A DNA stretch of 36,468 bases, taken from assembly GCA_016281315.1 (NCBI GenBank), contig JAEEIJ010000065.1, forward strand, positions 1-36,468. Reading direction: 5' to 3'. The position numbers and the translations under genes are program-made. Under the pieces are notes generated by a model. The model saw only the letters and a list, made by a program, of their open reading frames with translations, had not been told where the DNA came from and did not search any database. Of the stretch, positions 1 to 8,692 are shown in pieces; the stretch's first letter is position 1, and the number at the start of each line of letters is the position of its first letter. The DNA is from Bacteroidales bacterium (GTDB lineage: Bacteria; Bacteroidota; Bacteroidia; Bacteroidales; UBA932).

Positions 1-1
1 C

Positions 2-418
2 TCTTACGGAAAGACTCTTCCGGTGACATACGAGGGAGCAAAGAAGAGATGCGCCGCCTATCAGGAGTATGGCTATCCGGCCGGCCGCTGGCGCCTCCCC
101 ACTGAGGCAGAGATCCTTTTCCTGCAGAAGTTGAATACCGACAACAAGATTCCTTCGCTTTTCAACCCAAGCACCACAAACGGTTATTGGGCAGCAGGAG
201 CACTTCTTTATGTAAAGGATGGTTCCGGCAACGACATATTCGTAGACCTTTCAGGTGTTACAGCCAACACCAATTCTATCGGTTATACCGTCGGGGCAAA
301 TACGTATACCAGTTATGTCCGTTGCGTCTACGATACCTGGTATTGGGGCGAGAATCATTCTGACGACACAAACTCCAAATGGCTTGGGTACAAGACCAGC
401 CTCTCCGACACATTCTGA
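2..418 (+). CDS. C-terminal part of a fimbrial/adhesin-type surface protein (5' end outside window)
   Basis: The reading frame is open from the left edge, so this is the 3' end of a longer gene; the GTG at 23 is not a convincing start because the frame continues upstream of it. The visible 138 residues contain GRWRLPTEAEI near residue 34 and end with SYVRCVYDTWYWG plus a short hydrophilic tail. The RLPTEAE string and the late VRCVxDxWYW string resemble the C-terminal FGE-like/Lcl-type module found on Bacteroidales fimbrial tip and surface proteins. That family assignment is from memory of the motif, not a search. The stop lies 6 bases before the next gene, so the two are probably co-transcribed and may be parts of one fimbria-like structure. 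Which fimbrial subunit this is cannot be told from the fragment. Confidence 0.7.
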   Translation, partial: SYGKTLPVTYEGAKKRCAAYQEYGYPAGRWRLPTEAEILFLQKLNTDNKIPSLFNPSTTNGYWAAGALLYVKDGSGNDIFVDLSGVTANTNSIGYTVGANTYTSYVRCVYDTWYWGENHSDDTNSKWLGYKTSLSDTF

Positions 419-424
419 TAAGAT

Positions 425-3400
425 ATGAAAAAGATTTACGCCATATTTTCTGTCTTGCCCCTGCTCATTGCGGCTTCCTGTTCGCGGGAGGCGCCGGTAG
501 CCATTGAAGAGTTTGAAAAAGCGGGTGCAACCGTCCCTGTGATCCTTTCCTTCCAGAATCCGCTGGTCCTGCAGGCCGGGACCAAGGCCGAAATTGGAAT
601 GGAGATGGGCGAACAGCCTGCCATCAGCAGCATCCACGTCGCCATCTTCGGCACGGACCGCTACCTGAAAGACTATGTGAGCACCTATCCCTGCGACGCA
701 CAGGGCAATCCCCTCTCCGGAGGCTTCGCATCCCAGAATGCCACATCGGCCTACTTCCTGGCCCGGCTTCCCATCTCCTCCAAGGAGCGCGTCCTTCATA
801 TCATCGCCAACGGTCCCTCCTCATTGCCTTTCAACGCCTACGAGAACGACATCATGCAGAACATGACGGTCTCCGACGGCAACGGCGCCTATTGGCAGCG
901 GATCGTGTTGCCCGGCGGAATCAAGATCAAGGAAGTGGACGGAAACCCCGAGCAGACTCCCGACGGAGAGTATATCCCTACCGATGCGACAGTTGATGCC
1001 CTGAGCAACCTTACGCTGATCAGGAACTTCGCGAGCATCACCGTTACCGAAGATGCGAACAACTTCGAGATTGTCTCCTACACGCTCTGCAACATGCCCA
1101 GGTGCGGCGCCATCGCCATGTACAGCACCAATCACGGCGACTGGGTGCCCGGCTACGCCGATCCCAGCGTTACGCTGTCCCAGCACCTGTACAGCTACGA
1201 CGGGAAAACCTATCTCGGCTTCCCTTCGGAACCGGATATCAACACCAACGTTCCCACTACGGTGGATGCCCTGAACGCGCCCGGCGTGTCCGTGGCTCCC
1301 GGTACTCCCATCTATGTCTATGAGAGGGCCGTCACCACGGACAATCCGCCCTTCATCCTCATGGCAGCCCGCTATGTCACGAGCGGTACGCCCACATCGG
1401 CGACGCCCATCCACTATTACCGGCTGGACCTCGCGCTTGAAAACGGTTATTTCCCCATTTACAGAAATTACCAGTATACCGTCAACATCTCGGGCGTATC
1501 GGTAGATGGTTTCGAAGATCCGGCCAGTGCAGCCGGCCACAACAGCGGAAGCAACTTCTCCGTGTCGCTGGATACCCGCACCCTTCCGGATATTTCCAAC
1601 GGTATCGTCCGTCTGTTTGTAGAGCAGCCCAACTTTGACTGGGTGTACAACACCGACAACCAGAAATTCTGGTTCAAGTTCCTCCTGAACAATGCCACCA
1701 GCGGCAACCTGAACGAATACGTTACGGTTACGGAAAAGGAAGGCAACGCCATCAGTTCGCTTTCCGTAGACGGCAGCGACAGTGCGAACGACCAGCGCTA
1801 TGTGAACTACACGCTCAACCAGCCCGGCACATCCACGCTGTCTTCCACATTACAGCTGGTTGGAACCTATAATGTAGGTGCCGACACCTACAGGCTTGTC
1901 CGTATGGTCACCATCCGCGTGTTCAACGCCAAGGAGATCCATCCCTCCCTTTCTCCCGCTACTGTGGCAAACGAAGGAGGGCAGCTCACAACGCTGAGCA
2001 TTCCCCTCCCCTGGGACCTTCAGGCTTCCATGTTCCCGATGGAAATCCTCATCGAGGACAGCGCCAAGGCGCTTAACCCCGCCTCCGGTGAAGACATGCC
2101 GGTGAAAACCACGGGAATCAACGATCCCAACAAAGCATTCACGTCCCTTTCGGGCAACGGCGAGTCTTCCTACTGCTTTGTCCGCACCTTTAACTGGTCG
2201 GAGTACCAGCGCCTGAAGAACAACGCCGAGCTTTCCGGCAGCGACGACATTATCCTCACCTGCGATTTCGAGACCACGAAGGAGTTCTCTTCTTCTACGA
2301 TTTACGTCTATAACAAGTATTTCGCCACCAGCGGCGGTGTAACCACCGCCCAGACTACGCTGACCGGCGACGCGAACAACAATATCACGCCTAACCGCCA
2401 GAATGTCTCCGGCACCTCTGCTACCGTAAGGGTGAAATCCACCGGCAACTGGGTGCTGAACATCTCCATGGCAGGCGGCGGTGTGGCTTCCGGCGCATCC
2501 CTCAGCACTTCCAGCGGAAGTGCCACCACCGGACAGGATGTCACCGTCACCCTCCCCGAAAACGTGACGGAGAATGCCATCCGCTATCTGGTTACCCTCA
2601 CCAACATTTCGGTGAGCCCGAACCTCGTCCGCACGGCCTACATCACGCAGGAAGGCATCAAGATGACCGTGTCATCGGCCATCAGTACGGTCGATAACGG
2701 TTCCAATTCGGTTACCGTCACCGTTGAGTCCGGCACCGATTATGTGCTCGAGGTTATCGATGCCAACGGCAATAATTTCTCCACATCCGCAGTGTTTACG
2801 GCCACCACCGCTCCTACGGATCATCAGGTTATTATTCCGCAGAACACGACAATCCACGAGCGCCAGTTCACCGTACGGTTGCGCAACTCGCTGGGCACGG
2901 CCTGGGAGGATATCATCATCACCCAGCAGGCCGGCGTGGCGACGCTTTCTGTGGCGAACAATGAGATCCGCATGTCGGATACGTCTGCTTCCGTCAATGT
3001 GGTTTCCAGTTTCGCCACCGTGCTCAAGGCCTACATCCAGGGGAATGACACGCCCATCTACACGGCGAACATCGCTGCGACAACCGCTCACGACGAAACG
3101 ATCACCGGCATCCCTGCCAATACTACAGGGGCCAACCGTCACATCCTCGTGAATCTGTGCGACGCCTCCGATGCCGTACTTGCCTCCAAGACCATTACGC
3201 AGCTGGGTGTACCTTACATCAAGCTGACCACTTCCGACGCAAACATTGCCAACACAGCCACTTCGGCAACGCTCAATGTGGATTCCGAGGCGGCCTGGAC
3301 CTTGTCTTTGAGCGGAGGCCTCAGCGGAGCCAGCCTGTCCACTGCAAGCGGTGCCGCCGGTGGGACCAATGCGGTTACGCTCAACGTACCCGTAAACAAT

Positions 3401-4459
3401 ACGCTCCAGGCGCAGACCTACACCGTCACAGGCGACAACGGCACTTACACGAGTTCCGTAACCGTCACCCAGGCGGCGGGCGTTGCATCGCTCACCCAGG
3501 TGGACAGCGAAATCATGATGCAGGAAGCCACCGCACAGGTAAGCGTCACCACCAGCTTCGCCACCACGCTCAAGGTCTTTAACGACGCCACCGACGACGA
3601 GGTATATTCAGCCGATATCGCCTCCACCGGTTCCGTCGCCTCCACGAAGACCGTCACCGTCGGTTCGCACAGCGGGGCGGCCATCACCTACAGGGTACAG
3701 CTCTACAACAGCGATGGCAATCCTGTTGGCAACAGCATTACCTTCATCCAGAAGCCCACAATCCGCATCACGGCGGCCCAAAGCTCTGTCAAGGGTAATG
3801 AAAATGCCTCCGTGAACGTCATCTCCGATGTGGATTGGGAACTTACCTCGCCGGATGGTGCAACGTTCGGCACCTATAGCGGAGTTCCCACTACCAGCGC
3901 TGTTCCCGTCACGGTTAATATGCCAATCAACTACACCACCTCCGATGTGAATTTCACCGTCATCGCCCAGGGCACTGGCGCCAATTCTTCGCTGAGTGGT
4001 TCGGTTGTGATTACCCATAGGAGGGCGACCGTGAACAATGGCTCGGTGACCTTTGATACCGGGAATGGCTCAACCGGCCAGTTCATGTCCAGTACCAGCG
4101 CGACGAGTGGGAATGTAACAGCTACCTTCAGCGCCATCAGCGAATACGCCACCAATGGTACCTGGACGGGAACCGACTACACCGTACTCAGCAGCTCCGG
4201 TACTACGCTCACCATCAATACGGCGTCTATCCCCAACCGGAAAGCCCTTACCGGCCTGTCCATGACATTCAGTGGTAATAACTATACTACCACGAGCGTG
4301 ACTGTCCAGGGAAGCACAGCAACTACTACCAGTACTACTGCCACAAGCTGGACAGGTGAGGATACGGCCGATGAAACGGTGTTTGCGTTGTACAGAAACA
4401 ACCGAACCCTGAGGGTAACCGGATTCACCGTATCGTACCAATACTACTCTTGGAATTAG
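425..4459 (+). CDS. Fimbrillin-like lipoprotein with tandem BACON/Ig-like repeats (DUF4906/Mfa type)
   Basis: The 1344-aa product begins with a lipoprotein signal (MKKIYAIFSVLPLLIAASC, Cys19) followed by SREAP, so it is likely lipid-anchored at the outer membrane. Residues about 35-370 look like a fimbrillin-type beta-sandwich, including LIRNFASITV, a signature I associate with DUF4906/Mfa-like proteins. Residues about 380-640 are a second beta-rich part. From about 650 to 1195 there are roughly six repeats of about 90 residues, most ending in an I-T-Q-x-(A)-G-(V/I)-like strand (near 740, 831, 923, 1013, 1108), which is the BACON/bacterial Ig-like pattern. The last 150 residues are Thr/Ser-rich and end in YQYYSWN. 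It follows a fimbrial-type gene by 6 bases and is closed by a terminator. Likely a long stalk or tip protein; its ligand is unknown. Confidence 0.75.
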   Translation: MKKIYAIFSVLPLLIAASCSREAPVAIEEFEKAGATVPVILSFQNPLVLQAGTKAEIGMEMGEQPAISSIHVAIFGTDRYLKDYVSTYPCDAQGNPLSGGFASQNATSAYFLARLPISSKERVLHIIANGPSSLPFNAYENDIMQNMTVSDGNGAYWQRIVLPGGIKIKEVDGNPEQTPDGEYIPTDATVDALSNLTLIRNFASITVTEDANNFEIVSYTLCNMPRCGAIAMYSTNHGDWVPGYADPSVTLSQHLYSYDGKTYLGFPSEPDINTNVPTTVDALNAPGVSVAPGTPIYVYERAVTTDNPPFILMAARYVTSGTPTSATPIHYYRLDLALENGYFPIYRNYQYTVNISGVSVDGFEDPASAAGHNSGSNFSVSLDTRTLPDISNGIVRLFVEQPNFDWVYNTDNQKFWFKFLLNNATSGNLNEYVTVTEKEGNAISSLSVDGSDSANDQRYVNYTLNQPGTSTLSSTLQLVGTYNVGADTYRLVRMVTIRVFNAKEIHPSLSPATVANEGGQLTTLSIPLPWDLQASMFPMEILIEDSAKALNPASGEDMPVKTTGINDPNKAFTSLSGNGESSYCFVRTFNWSEYQRLKNNAELSGSDDIILTCDFETTKEFSSSTIYVYNKYFATSGGVTTAQTTLTGDANNNITPNRQNVSGTSATVRVKSTGNWVLNISMAGGGVASGASLSTSSGSATTGQDVTVTLPENVTENAIRYLVTLTNISVSPNLVRTAYITQEGIKMTVSSAISTVDNGSNSVTVTVESGTDYVLEVIDANGNNFSTSAVFTATTAPTDHQVIIPQNTTIHERQFTVRLRNSLGTAWEDIIITQQAGVATLSVANNEIRMSDTSASVNVVSSFATVLKAYIQGNDTPIYTANIAATTAHDETITGIPANTTGANRHILVNLCDASDAVLASKTITQLGVPYIKLTTSDANIANTATSATLNVDSEAAWTLSLSGGLSGASLSTASGAAGGTNAVTLNVPVNNTLQAQTYTVTGDNGTYTSSVTVTQAAGVASLTQVDSEIMMQEATAQVSVTTSFATTLKVFNDATDDEVYSADIASTGSVASTKTVTVGSHSGAAITYRVQLYNSDGNPVGNSITFIQKPTIRITAAQSSVKGNENASVNVISDVDWELTSPDGATFGTYSGVPTTSAVPVTVNMPINYTTSDVNFTVIAQGTGANSSLSGSVVITHRRATVNNGSVTFDTGNGSTGQFMSSTSATSGNVTATFSAISEYATNGTWTGTDYTVLSSSGTTLTINTASIPNRKALTGLSMTFSGNNYTTTSVTVQGSTATTTSTTATSWTGEDTADETVFALYRNNRTLRVTGFTVSYQYYSWN

Positions 4460-4487
4460 CATTCCATAAGTACCTCCTCTAACCGTC

Positions 4488-4522
4488 AGCGGCTGCCCTC
4501 CCCCGGCAGCCGCTGTTTTTTT
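4488..4522 (+). terminator. Rho-independent terminator after the fimbrillin/BACON gene
   Basis: A perfect 10-bp stem (AGCGGCTGCC at 4488-4497 with GGCAGCCGCT at 4505-4514) with a C-rich loop is followed by a run of T at 4516-4522. It lies 28 bases after the stop of the plus-strand gene. Confidence 0.9.
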
Positions 4523-4570
4523 GGGGGGGGATGGCATGTCGCCCCCCTGCCCGCGCAAGGAAGGGGCATC

Positions 4571-4607
4571 AAAAAAACCGGGAGCCGCGATGAGGCGGTT
4601 CCCGGTT
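4571..4607 (-). terminator. Rho-independent terminator closing the SusCD operon
   Basis: Read on the minus strand, AACCGGGAACC pairs with GGCTCCCGGTT (one mismatch) around a short loop and is followed by seven T residues (4571-4577 as A on the plus strand). It lies 16 bases after the GH20 stop, marking the end of the long minus-strand operon. It faces the plus-strand terminator 50 bases away, so convergent transcripts are insulated. Confidence 0.88.
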
Positions 4608-4622
4608 AAAGAATAGTGCATG

Positions 4623-7600
4623 CTAAAAATCCTGCGTACTGCGGTAATTATATCCCAACTGCGAATACAGGGCGAAATGCTTTCCAGTCAAAGAAGAAGT
4701 GAAGCGATCGTAATCCTTTGCCGCCTGTGGAGTCCAGCCCACCTCACTGGTGGCTGCCAGGCGGGGCAGCAGCATATATTCGAGCTGGGTGGTGGTAGTG
4801 ATGAATTCTGTCCACATCGCACATTCCACACCTTTGACGTGCACCTGCTCAGCAGCCGTTAAGTTCCAGACGGGATTCCAATCATATGCCTTGTTCAGCG
4901 TAACCGGTGTTCCGCCATTAGACGAACTTCCACCGTTCACCGGGCCGCTTCCCGGTTCCCCTGCCGTGCCGGTCTGAGCGATGTCAAAATAACAGGCAAA
5001 GCTGGGAGACATCACGGCGTCGATGCCATTTCGGGCCGCCTTTAAACCTGCGCTTCCGCTGGTCCAGGATTCGATGGCACCACCGGAGAAGTCGAAACCG
5101 TCATTCTCCAAATCATACCAGTCGTTGATGGATTCCTGCCAGCAGATAGCCTTCCTGCCATGACTTGCCAGGTATTGCCGGATGTCCTTGGCGAACATAT
5201 ACTGGAAACGGGTCTCGGGAGTATAGCTGTCCACTTTCACCAACCCCAGTTCCATCATCTTGGCTGTACACACATCACAAGTGTGCCATTTTACCATATT
5301 GTTCTCCCGCTGCAAAACTTCATCTCCGCCAATATGGATGTACTCTGAAGGGAACATATCCATCACCTCATCCAGCACCGCCTTCAAAAGAGTATTGTTA
5401 TAGGGCTGATTGAAATACTTGCCCAGGCAAAGGACATCCGGAAGTGTAGCAGGCAGCACGGTCCAAACGTGGTAACCGGAGCCCGTGCAACCCAGCGCAG
5501 GGTAAGAGGCCAAGGCCGCCATAAAGTGGCCAGGCATATTGATTTCCGGAATTACGGTAATGCAACGCTCTGCCGCATACTGAATGATTTCGGCCACCTG
5601 TGCCTTGGTGTAGAAACCGTTGTTGCGATCGGCACCGGGATAGACCGGAGAACTCTCCCGGTAGCCCCCGGTATGAGTCAGCTCTGGATAGGCATCAATC
5701 TGCACGCGCCAGCCGTGGTCATTGGTCAGGCTCCAGTGGAAACGGTTCATCTTGTACAGGGCCATCAAATCCAGGTACTTCTTCACCTCATCCACGGAGA
5801 AGAAATGACGGGAAACATCCAGCGCGAAGCCGCGATGAGCGAAACGGGGGGCATCGGCAATCTCCACGCAAGGAATGGTCCACTGGGCCGATACGGCCGA
5901 TGAGCCGTAGACATCGGCCGGAAGAAGCTGCTTGAGCGTCTGCCAGGCATAGAAGAGGCCCGTGCGGGTCTTTGCCTTCACCACCACCTTCCCGCTGGTA
6001 ACAGACAGCGAATAGGCCTCATCTCCCAGCGTAGTGTCTTTCAGAAGGTTGAAGCCCGTCCCGGCGCCCGCGCCGGAAGTGGATTGCAGGGAGACCCCCA
6101 GGCGTGTGGCCATCTGATCCGCCACATCCGCGCCCTCAGCGCCGAAGGCCGAATCAAAGTATACCGCTCCGCCGCCCGTAGACACATTGAAGGAGCCGGT
6201 GCCCGGCGTAAGCGAAGACGGATAAGGGATGATGAGGAAGCGGGTGTCAACCTCCTCCGGCTCCGGATTCGGCAGATTGCTGTCCTTCAATGCGGGAAAG
6301 TCCGTGCTAAAATCCCAGATATCACCGGACCAGCTACGGGCCGACTCCTGGGCGTGTGCAGAAACGCTGGTGTCCGTTCCAGACCGGGTATAGCAGTCAG
6401 TAACAGTACCGTTGTTAGTACCGGCCAAAGCCACAGCCGTATTCCAGGAGATGCTTTTCCCTACGGTGGCGCCGCTATTGATTAAACCCACAAGACCGCC
6501 TTTCGCCCCCGTTGTCGTGGGGGTTCCCGAGGCATAACATTTATCTACGGAACCGGACAGACGACCCACCAGGCCACCTACATTGTCGGATCCGGAAATG
6601 CCGGCATGGGAATAGGAATTCTCTACAGTAGCTGCCGCGTCTTGAATTCCAGTAATGCCGCCCACGTCGTAAGTGTTGGAACTCACGGTGACATCCGCCT
6701 CCACGCCGCAACGGGCAATGGTGCCGCCCTGATGCCAGCCCACGAATCCACCCACTCTGCGATATCGGCCCGTAACCGTCGTGTTCTCCACGAAACAATA
6801 CGTGCAATTGGGCGCGGAGGAAAGGCCCAGACTCCCAAACAGGCCTCCTACGATATCAGCCCCGCTCACAGAACAGCCGCTCACGCGGCATCCGACGATG
6901 GTCGACGCCGAACGGACATAGCCCACAAGACCACCGGCATAGCTGTGATACTGGGAATCCGTGCCACAGGATACCTGGCTATCCGTTATGGTGACATTCT
7001 TTACAATAGTCCCTTCTTTATAAATATTGCCCGCCAGAATACCGGCAACCATATGGGAATTACCACTCCCCACCGTGCAATTGGAAATTCTGACCTCACT
7101 CACGCAGGCAGTCTCAGTTCCTCCATTTCCCAGATTTCCGGCAAGGATACCGCCGGCGCCCGTAGCCGCCGATGTAGTGGTAAGACTGCCGTTGTCAATC
7201 GTCAGATTCTCCACTTGTCCGTTAAGCGTCGAGAACAGGCCAGAAGGACTTGTGGTCCCCGTCATGGTGAAGTTTTTGATGGTCTTCCCGTTACCGTCCA
7301 GATTCACATAGGCCGACGAAGCGTCGATAGGCGTCCATGCCGCATTGTCTAAATCAATATCATCCACCAGACGGAAGTATTTCTTCTGACCGCTGACCAA
7401 CAGGTCGCGGATAGCATCCAGCTGGTATTTGTCGGCAATCAGGTAAGGAGTGGTTCCTGAGCCGCTGTCTCCCCAACCAGCCCACTGCGCGGCATCCTTG
7501 GCGTTCACATCGATCTGATTCAATTTCCCCTGTGCAAAAGTAAGGGGCGACAGCACGATGTAACGTGTATACACCGTGTGGGCCGTTCCGGGCGCATTGT

Positions 7601-8294
7601 AACGCACCAGCAGCGTGGTCCCGTCCGGAATCGCCCTGTCCCCCACCGGCAGCGCAGCGTAAATGAGCAGGATACCATCGGAGGCGTCATCACCCGTAGC
7701 CGCGAGCGTCACCTTCAACGTTTTGCCGTCGTTGGAGCCATTATCATGAAACAGCGGTTCGCTGGCGACGATGTCCACAGACTTGATTTGTCCGGCGACA
7801 GCGCTTGACGGCAACTTGGTGCGCAAAAGCAGAACGCCGGAGATATCGGTAAAGATTATCGTCGTGTAGTTGCTTACGTTTTGGGCCGATGCCAGGTACT
7901 TGATATCCCCCGTGGCTCCATCCGACGGCTGCGTCTGTTCGGAAAGGTCCAGCTCCCCGTTGAGCACTTCGATATCGTAGGAGGAGGCCGATATCGCCGT
8001 CCCGCTAAAGTAACCGGTTTTCTGGCCTATGCTCTCCGCATTCAGCGTAAAGTCCGAGTACTGGGCGTGATCTGCATGATTGTATACACGAATCTTGTCA
8101 TTCTCCGCCCAGGTGAGCGAGAGAATGGGGTTCCCGCTACCGTCCACATCGGCCGCAAAGGCGACTTTTGTAGCATCAGACAACGTGGCCGATATGGTGA
8201 CAGACCTCGCTTCCGGATCGGGATTATTCTCCTTGACGCAGCCAGACAAAAGGGCCGGAATGCCCAGCAAGAAAACAAAATAAAGTTTCTTCAT
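4623..8294 (-). CDS. Surface lipoprotein: fimbrillin-like + GLUG repeats + GH20 beta-N-acetylhexosaminidase
   Basis: The 1223-aa protein has three parts. It starts with a lipoprotein signal (ALLSGC, Cys19) followed by VKEN, which resembles the Bacteroidetes surface lipoprotein export signal. Residues about 25-265 form a fimbrillin-like domain, and about 285-650 hold GLUG-type repeats (GGLVG...C.V) closed by SWSGDIWDFS. Residues about 683-800 match the GH20b N-terminal domain. From about 815 (RFAHRGFALDVSRHFF) follows the GH20 barrel with EINMPGH and the catalytic pair in HIGGDEV (Asp991-Glu992). GH20 enzymes release terminal beta-GlcNAc or beta-GalNAc by substrate-assisted catalysis. Residues known to be needed are present, so it should be active. 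The start is supported by an AGGAGGAG sequence; a 41-aa peptide gene ends just upstream. It is the last gene of the operon. Linkage specificity is not predictable here. Confidence 0.93.
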   Translation of the reverse strand: MKKLYFVFLLGIPALLSGCVKENNPDPEARSVTISATLSDATKVAFAADVDGSGNPILSLTWAENDKIRVYNHADHAQYSDFTLNAESIGQKTGYFSGTAISASSYDIEVLNGELDLSEQTQPSDGATGDIKYLASAQNVSNYTTIIFTDISGVLLLRTKLPSSAVAGQIKSVDIVASEPLFHDNGSNDGKTLKVTLAATGDDASDGILLIYAALPVGDRAIPDGTTLLVRYNAPGTAHTVYTRYIVLSPLTFAQGKLNQIDVNAKDAAQWAGWGDSGSGTTPYLIADKYQLDAIRDLLVSGQKKYFRLVDDIDLDNAAWTPIDASSAYVNLDGNGKTIKNFTMTGTTSPSGLFSTLNGQVENLTIDNGSLTTTSAATGAGGILAGNLGNGGTETACVSEVRISNCTVGSGNSHMVAGILAGNIYKEGTIVKNVTITDSQVSCGTDSQYHSYAGGLVGYVRSASTIVGCRVSGCSVSGADIVGGLFGSLGLSSAPNCTYCFVENTTVTGRYRRVGGFVGWHQGGTIARCGVEADVTVSSNTYDVGGITGIQDAAATVENSYSHAGISGSDNVGGLVGRLSGSVDKCYASGTPTTTGAKGGLVGLINSGATVGKSISWNTAVALAGTNNGTVTDCYTRSGTDTSVSAHAQESARSWSGDIWDFSTDFPALKDSNLPNPEPEEVDTRFLIIPYPSSLTPGTGSFNVSTGGGAVYFDSAFGAEGADVADQMATRLGVSLQSTSGAGAGTGFNLLKDTTLGDEAYSLSVTSGKVVVKAKTRTGLFYAWQTLKQLLPADVYGSSAVSAQWTIPCVEIADAPRFAHRGFALDVSRHFFSVDEVKKYLDLMALYKMNRFHWSLTNDHGWRVQIDAYPELTHTGGYRESSPVYPGADRNNGFYTKAQVAEIIQYAAERCITVIPEINMPGHFMAALASYPALGCTGSGYHVWTVLPATLPDVLCLGKYFNQPYNNTLLKAVLDEVMDMFPSEYIHIGGDEVLQRENNMVKWHTCDVCTAKMMELGLVKVDSYTPETRFQYMFAKDIRQYLASHGRKAICWQESINDWYDLENDGFDFSGGAIESWTSGSAGLKAARNGIDAVMSPSFACYFDIAQTGTAGEPGSGPVNGGSSSNGGTPVTLNKAYDWNPVWNLTAAEQVHVKGVECAMWTEFITTTTQLEYMLLPRLAATSEVGWTPQAAKDYDRFTSSLTGKHFALYSQLGYNYRSTQDF

Positions 8295-8300
8295 AAGGCA

Positions 8301-8308
8301 CTCCTCCT
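8301..8308 (-). promoter_or_regulatory. Strong Shine-Dalgarno-like site before the GH20 gene
   Basis: Minus-strand AGGAGGAG sits 6 bases upstream of the GH20 ATG and overlaps the TAG of the preceding 41-aa peptide. Bacteroidales genes usually lack such sites, and the other starts in this operon do. It fixes the start at 8294 and suggests coupled reinitiation after the peptide. Confidence 0.7.
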
Positions 8309-8432
8309 AAAAATCCTCATGGTAAATGGGGTTGTTCCCATAATCCCCCAACTGATTGCTGGTGGCAATCACCTGTTCCACGGCAAGCGCAACTACGCTC
8401 ACTTCCGGCTGTTCATATTGTCTTCTTGTCAT
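8307..8432 (-). CDS. Small peptide B (41 aa), member of the YxxPE-VV-E peptide family
   Basis: ATG to TAG encodes 41 residues starting MTRRQYEQPEVSVVALAVEQ and ending NNPIYHEDF. There is no signal peptide or membrane segment. The pattern Tyr-x-x-Pro-(E/K)-x-x-x-V-x-L-x-x-E, then I-A-T-S, is shared with the two other small peptides of this operon. The tail TSNQLGDYGNNPI aligns well with TSQLEDFDENII in the 45-aa peptide. Its TAG lies inside the Shine-Dalgarno-like site of the GH20 gene, 12 bases before that start. I recall many short Bacteroidales hypotheticals with this look but cannot name a family or function. Coding status rests on conserved pattern, start/stop fit and spacing. Confidence 0.65.
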   Translation of the reverse strand: MTRRQYEQPEVSVVALAVEQVIATSNQLGDYGNNPIYHEDF

Positions 8433-8450
8433 TTCTGATGTTTATACAAT

Positions 8451-8492
8451 ACTCCCCACCGAGGCGGGGAGTAGAATCTCCGGGGACCGGAG
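8451..8492 (-). other. Two adjacent stem-loops inside the operon, between peptides A and B
   Basis: Stem 1 pairs 8451-8460 with 8463-8472 (10 pairs with one G-T pair in the minus-strand RNA, very short loop). Stem 2 pairs CTCCGG at 8478-8483 with CCGGAG at 8487-8492. No T-run follows on the minus strand, so these are not simple terminators. They fill most of the 92-base gap between the two peptide genes and could act in RNA processing, stability or partial attenuation. Confidence 0.6.
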
Positions 8493-8524
8493 GGAGTTGA
8501 TTGTGTCGTCCCGAAGGGCAGCTA

Positions 8525-8677
8525 TTAAACGCCGTCGTCTATCGCGCCGATTACACCCATATCAGTGAACGCCGAATTAGTATTGGCACTTGCCTCGGCA
8601 ATACTCTGCTCCAACTGCAGGGTGACCAATTCCACCTTAGGAGCGCTGTATGTATTTTTCTTAGTCATATCTTTCAT
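8525..8677 (-). CDS. Small peptide A (50 aa), member of the YxxPK-VV-E peptide family
   Basis: ATG to TAA encodes 50 residues beginning MKDMTKKNTYSAPKVELVTL, then QLEQSIAEASANTNSAF, and ending GAIDDGV. A second in-frame ATG at 8668 would give 47 residues. It has no signal peptide. The core Y-x-x-P-K-V-x-x-V-x-L-x-x-E-x-x-I-A matches the 41-aa and 45-aa peptides of the same operon. It starts 15 bases after the stop of the 985-aa GLUG lipoprotein gene and is followed by two strong hairpins and then peptide B. Possible roles include a cytoplasmic small protein, a peptide precursor or a regulatory leader; nothing seen decides among them. Confidence 0.65.
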   Translation of the reverse strand: MKDMTKKNTYSAPKVELVTLQLEQSIAEASANTNSAFTDMGVIGAIDDGV

Positions 8678-8692
8678 CTTCTTTAAGCGGAA

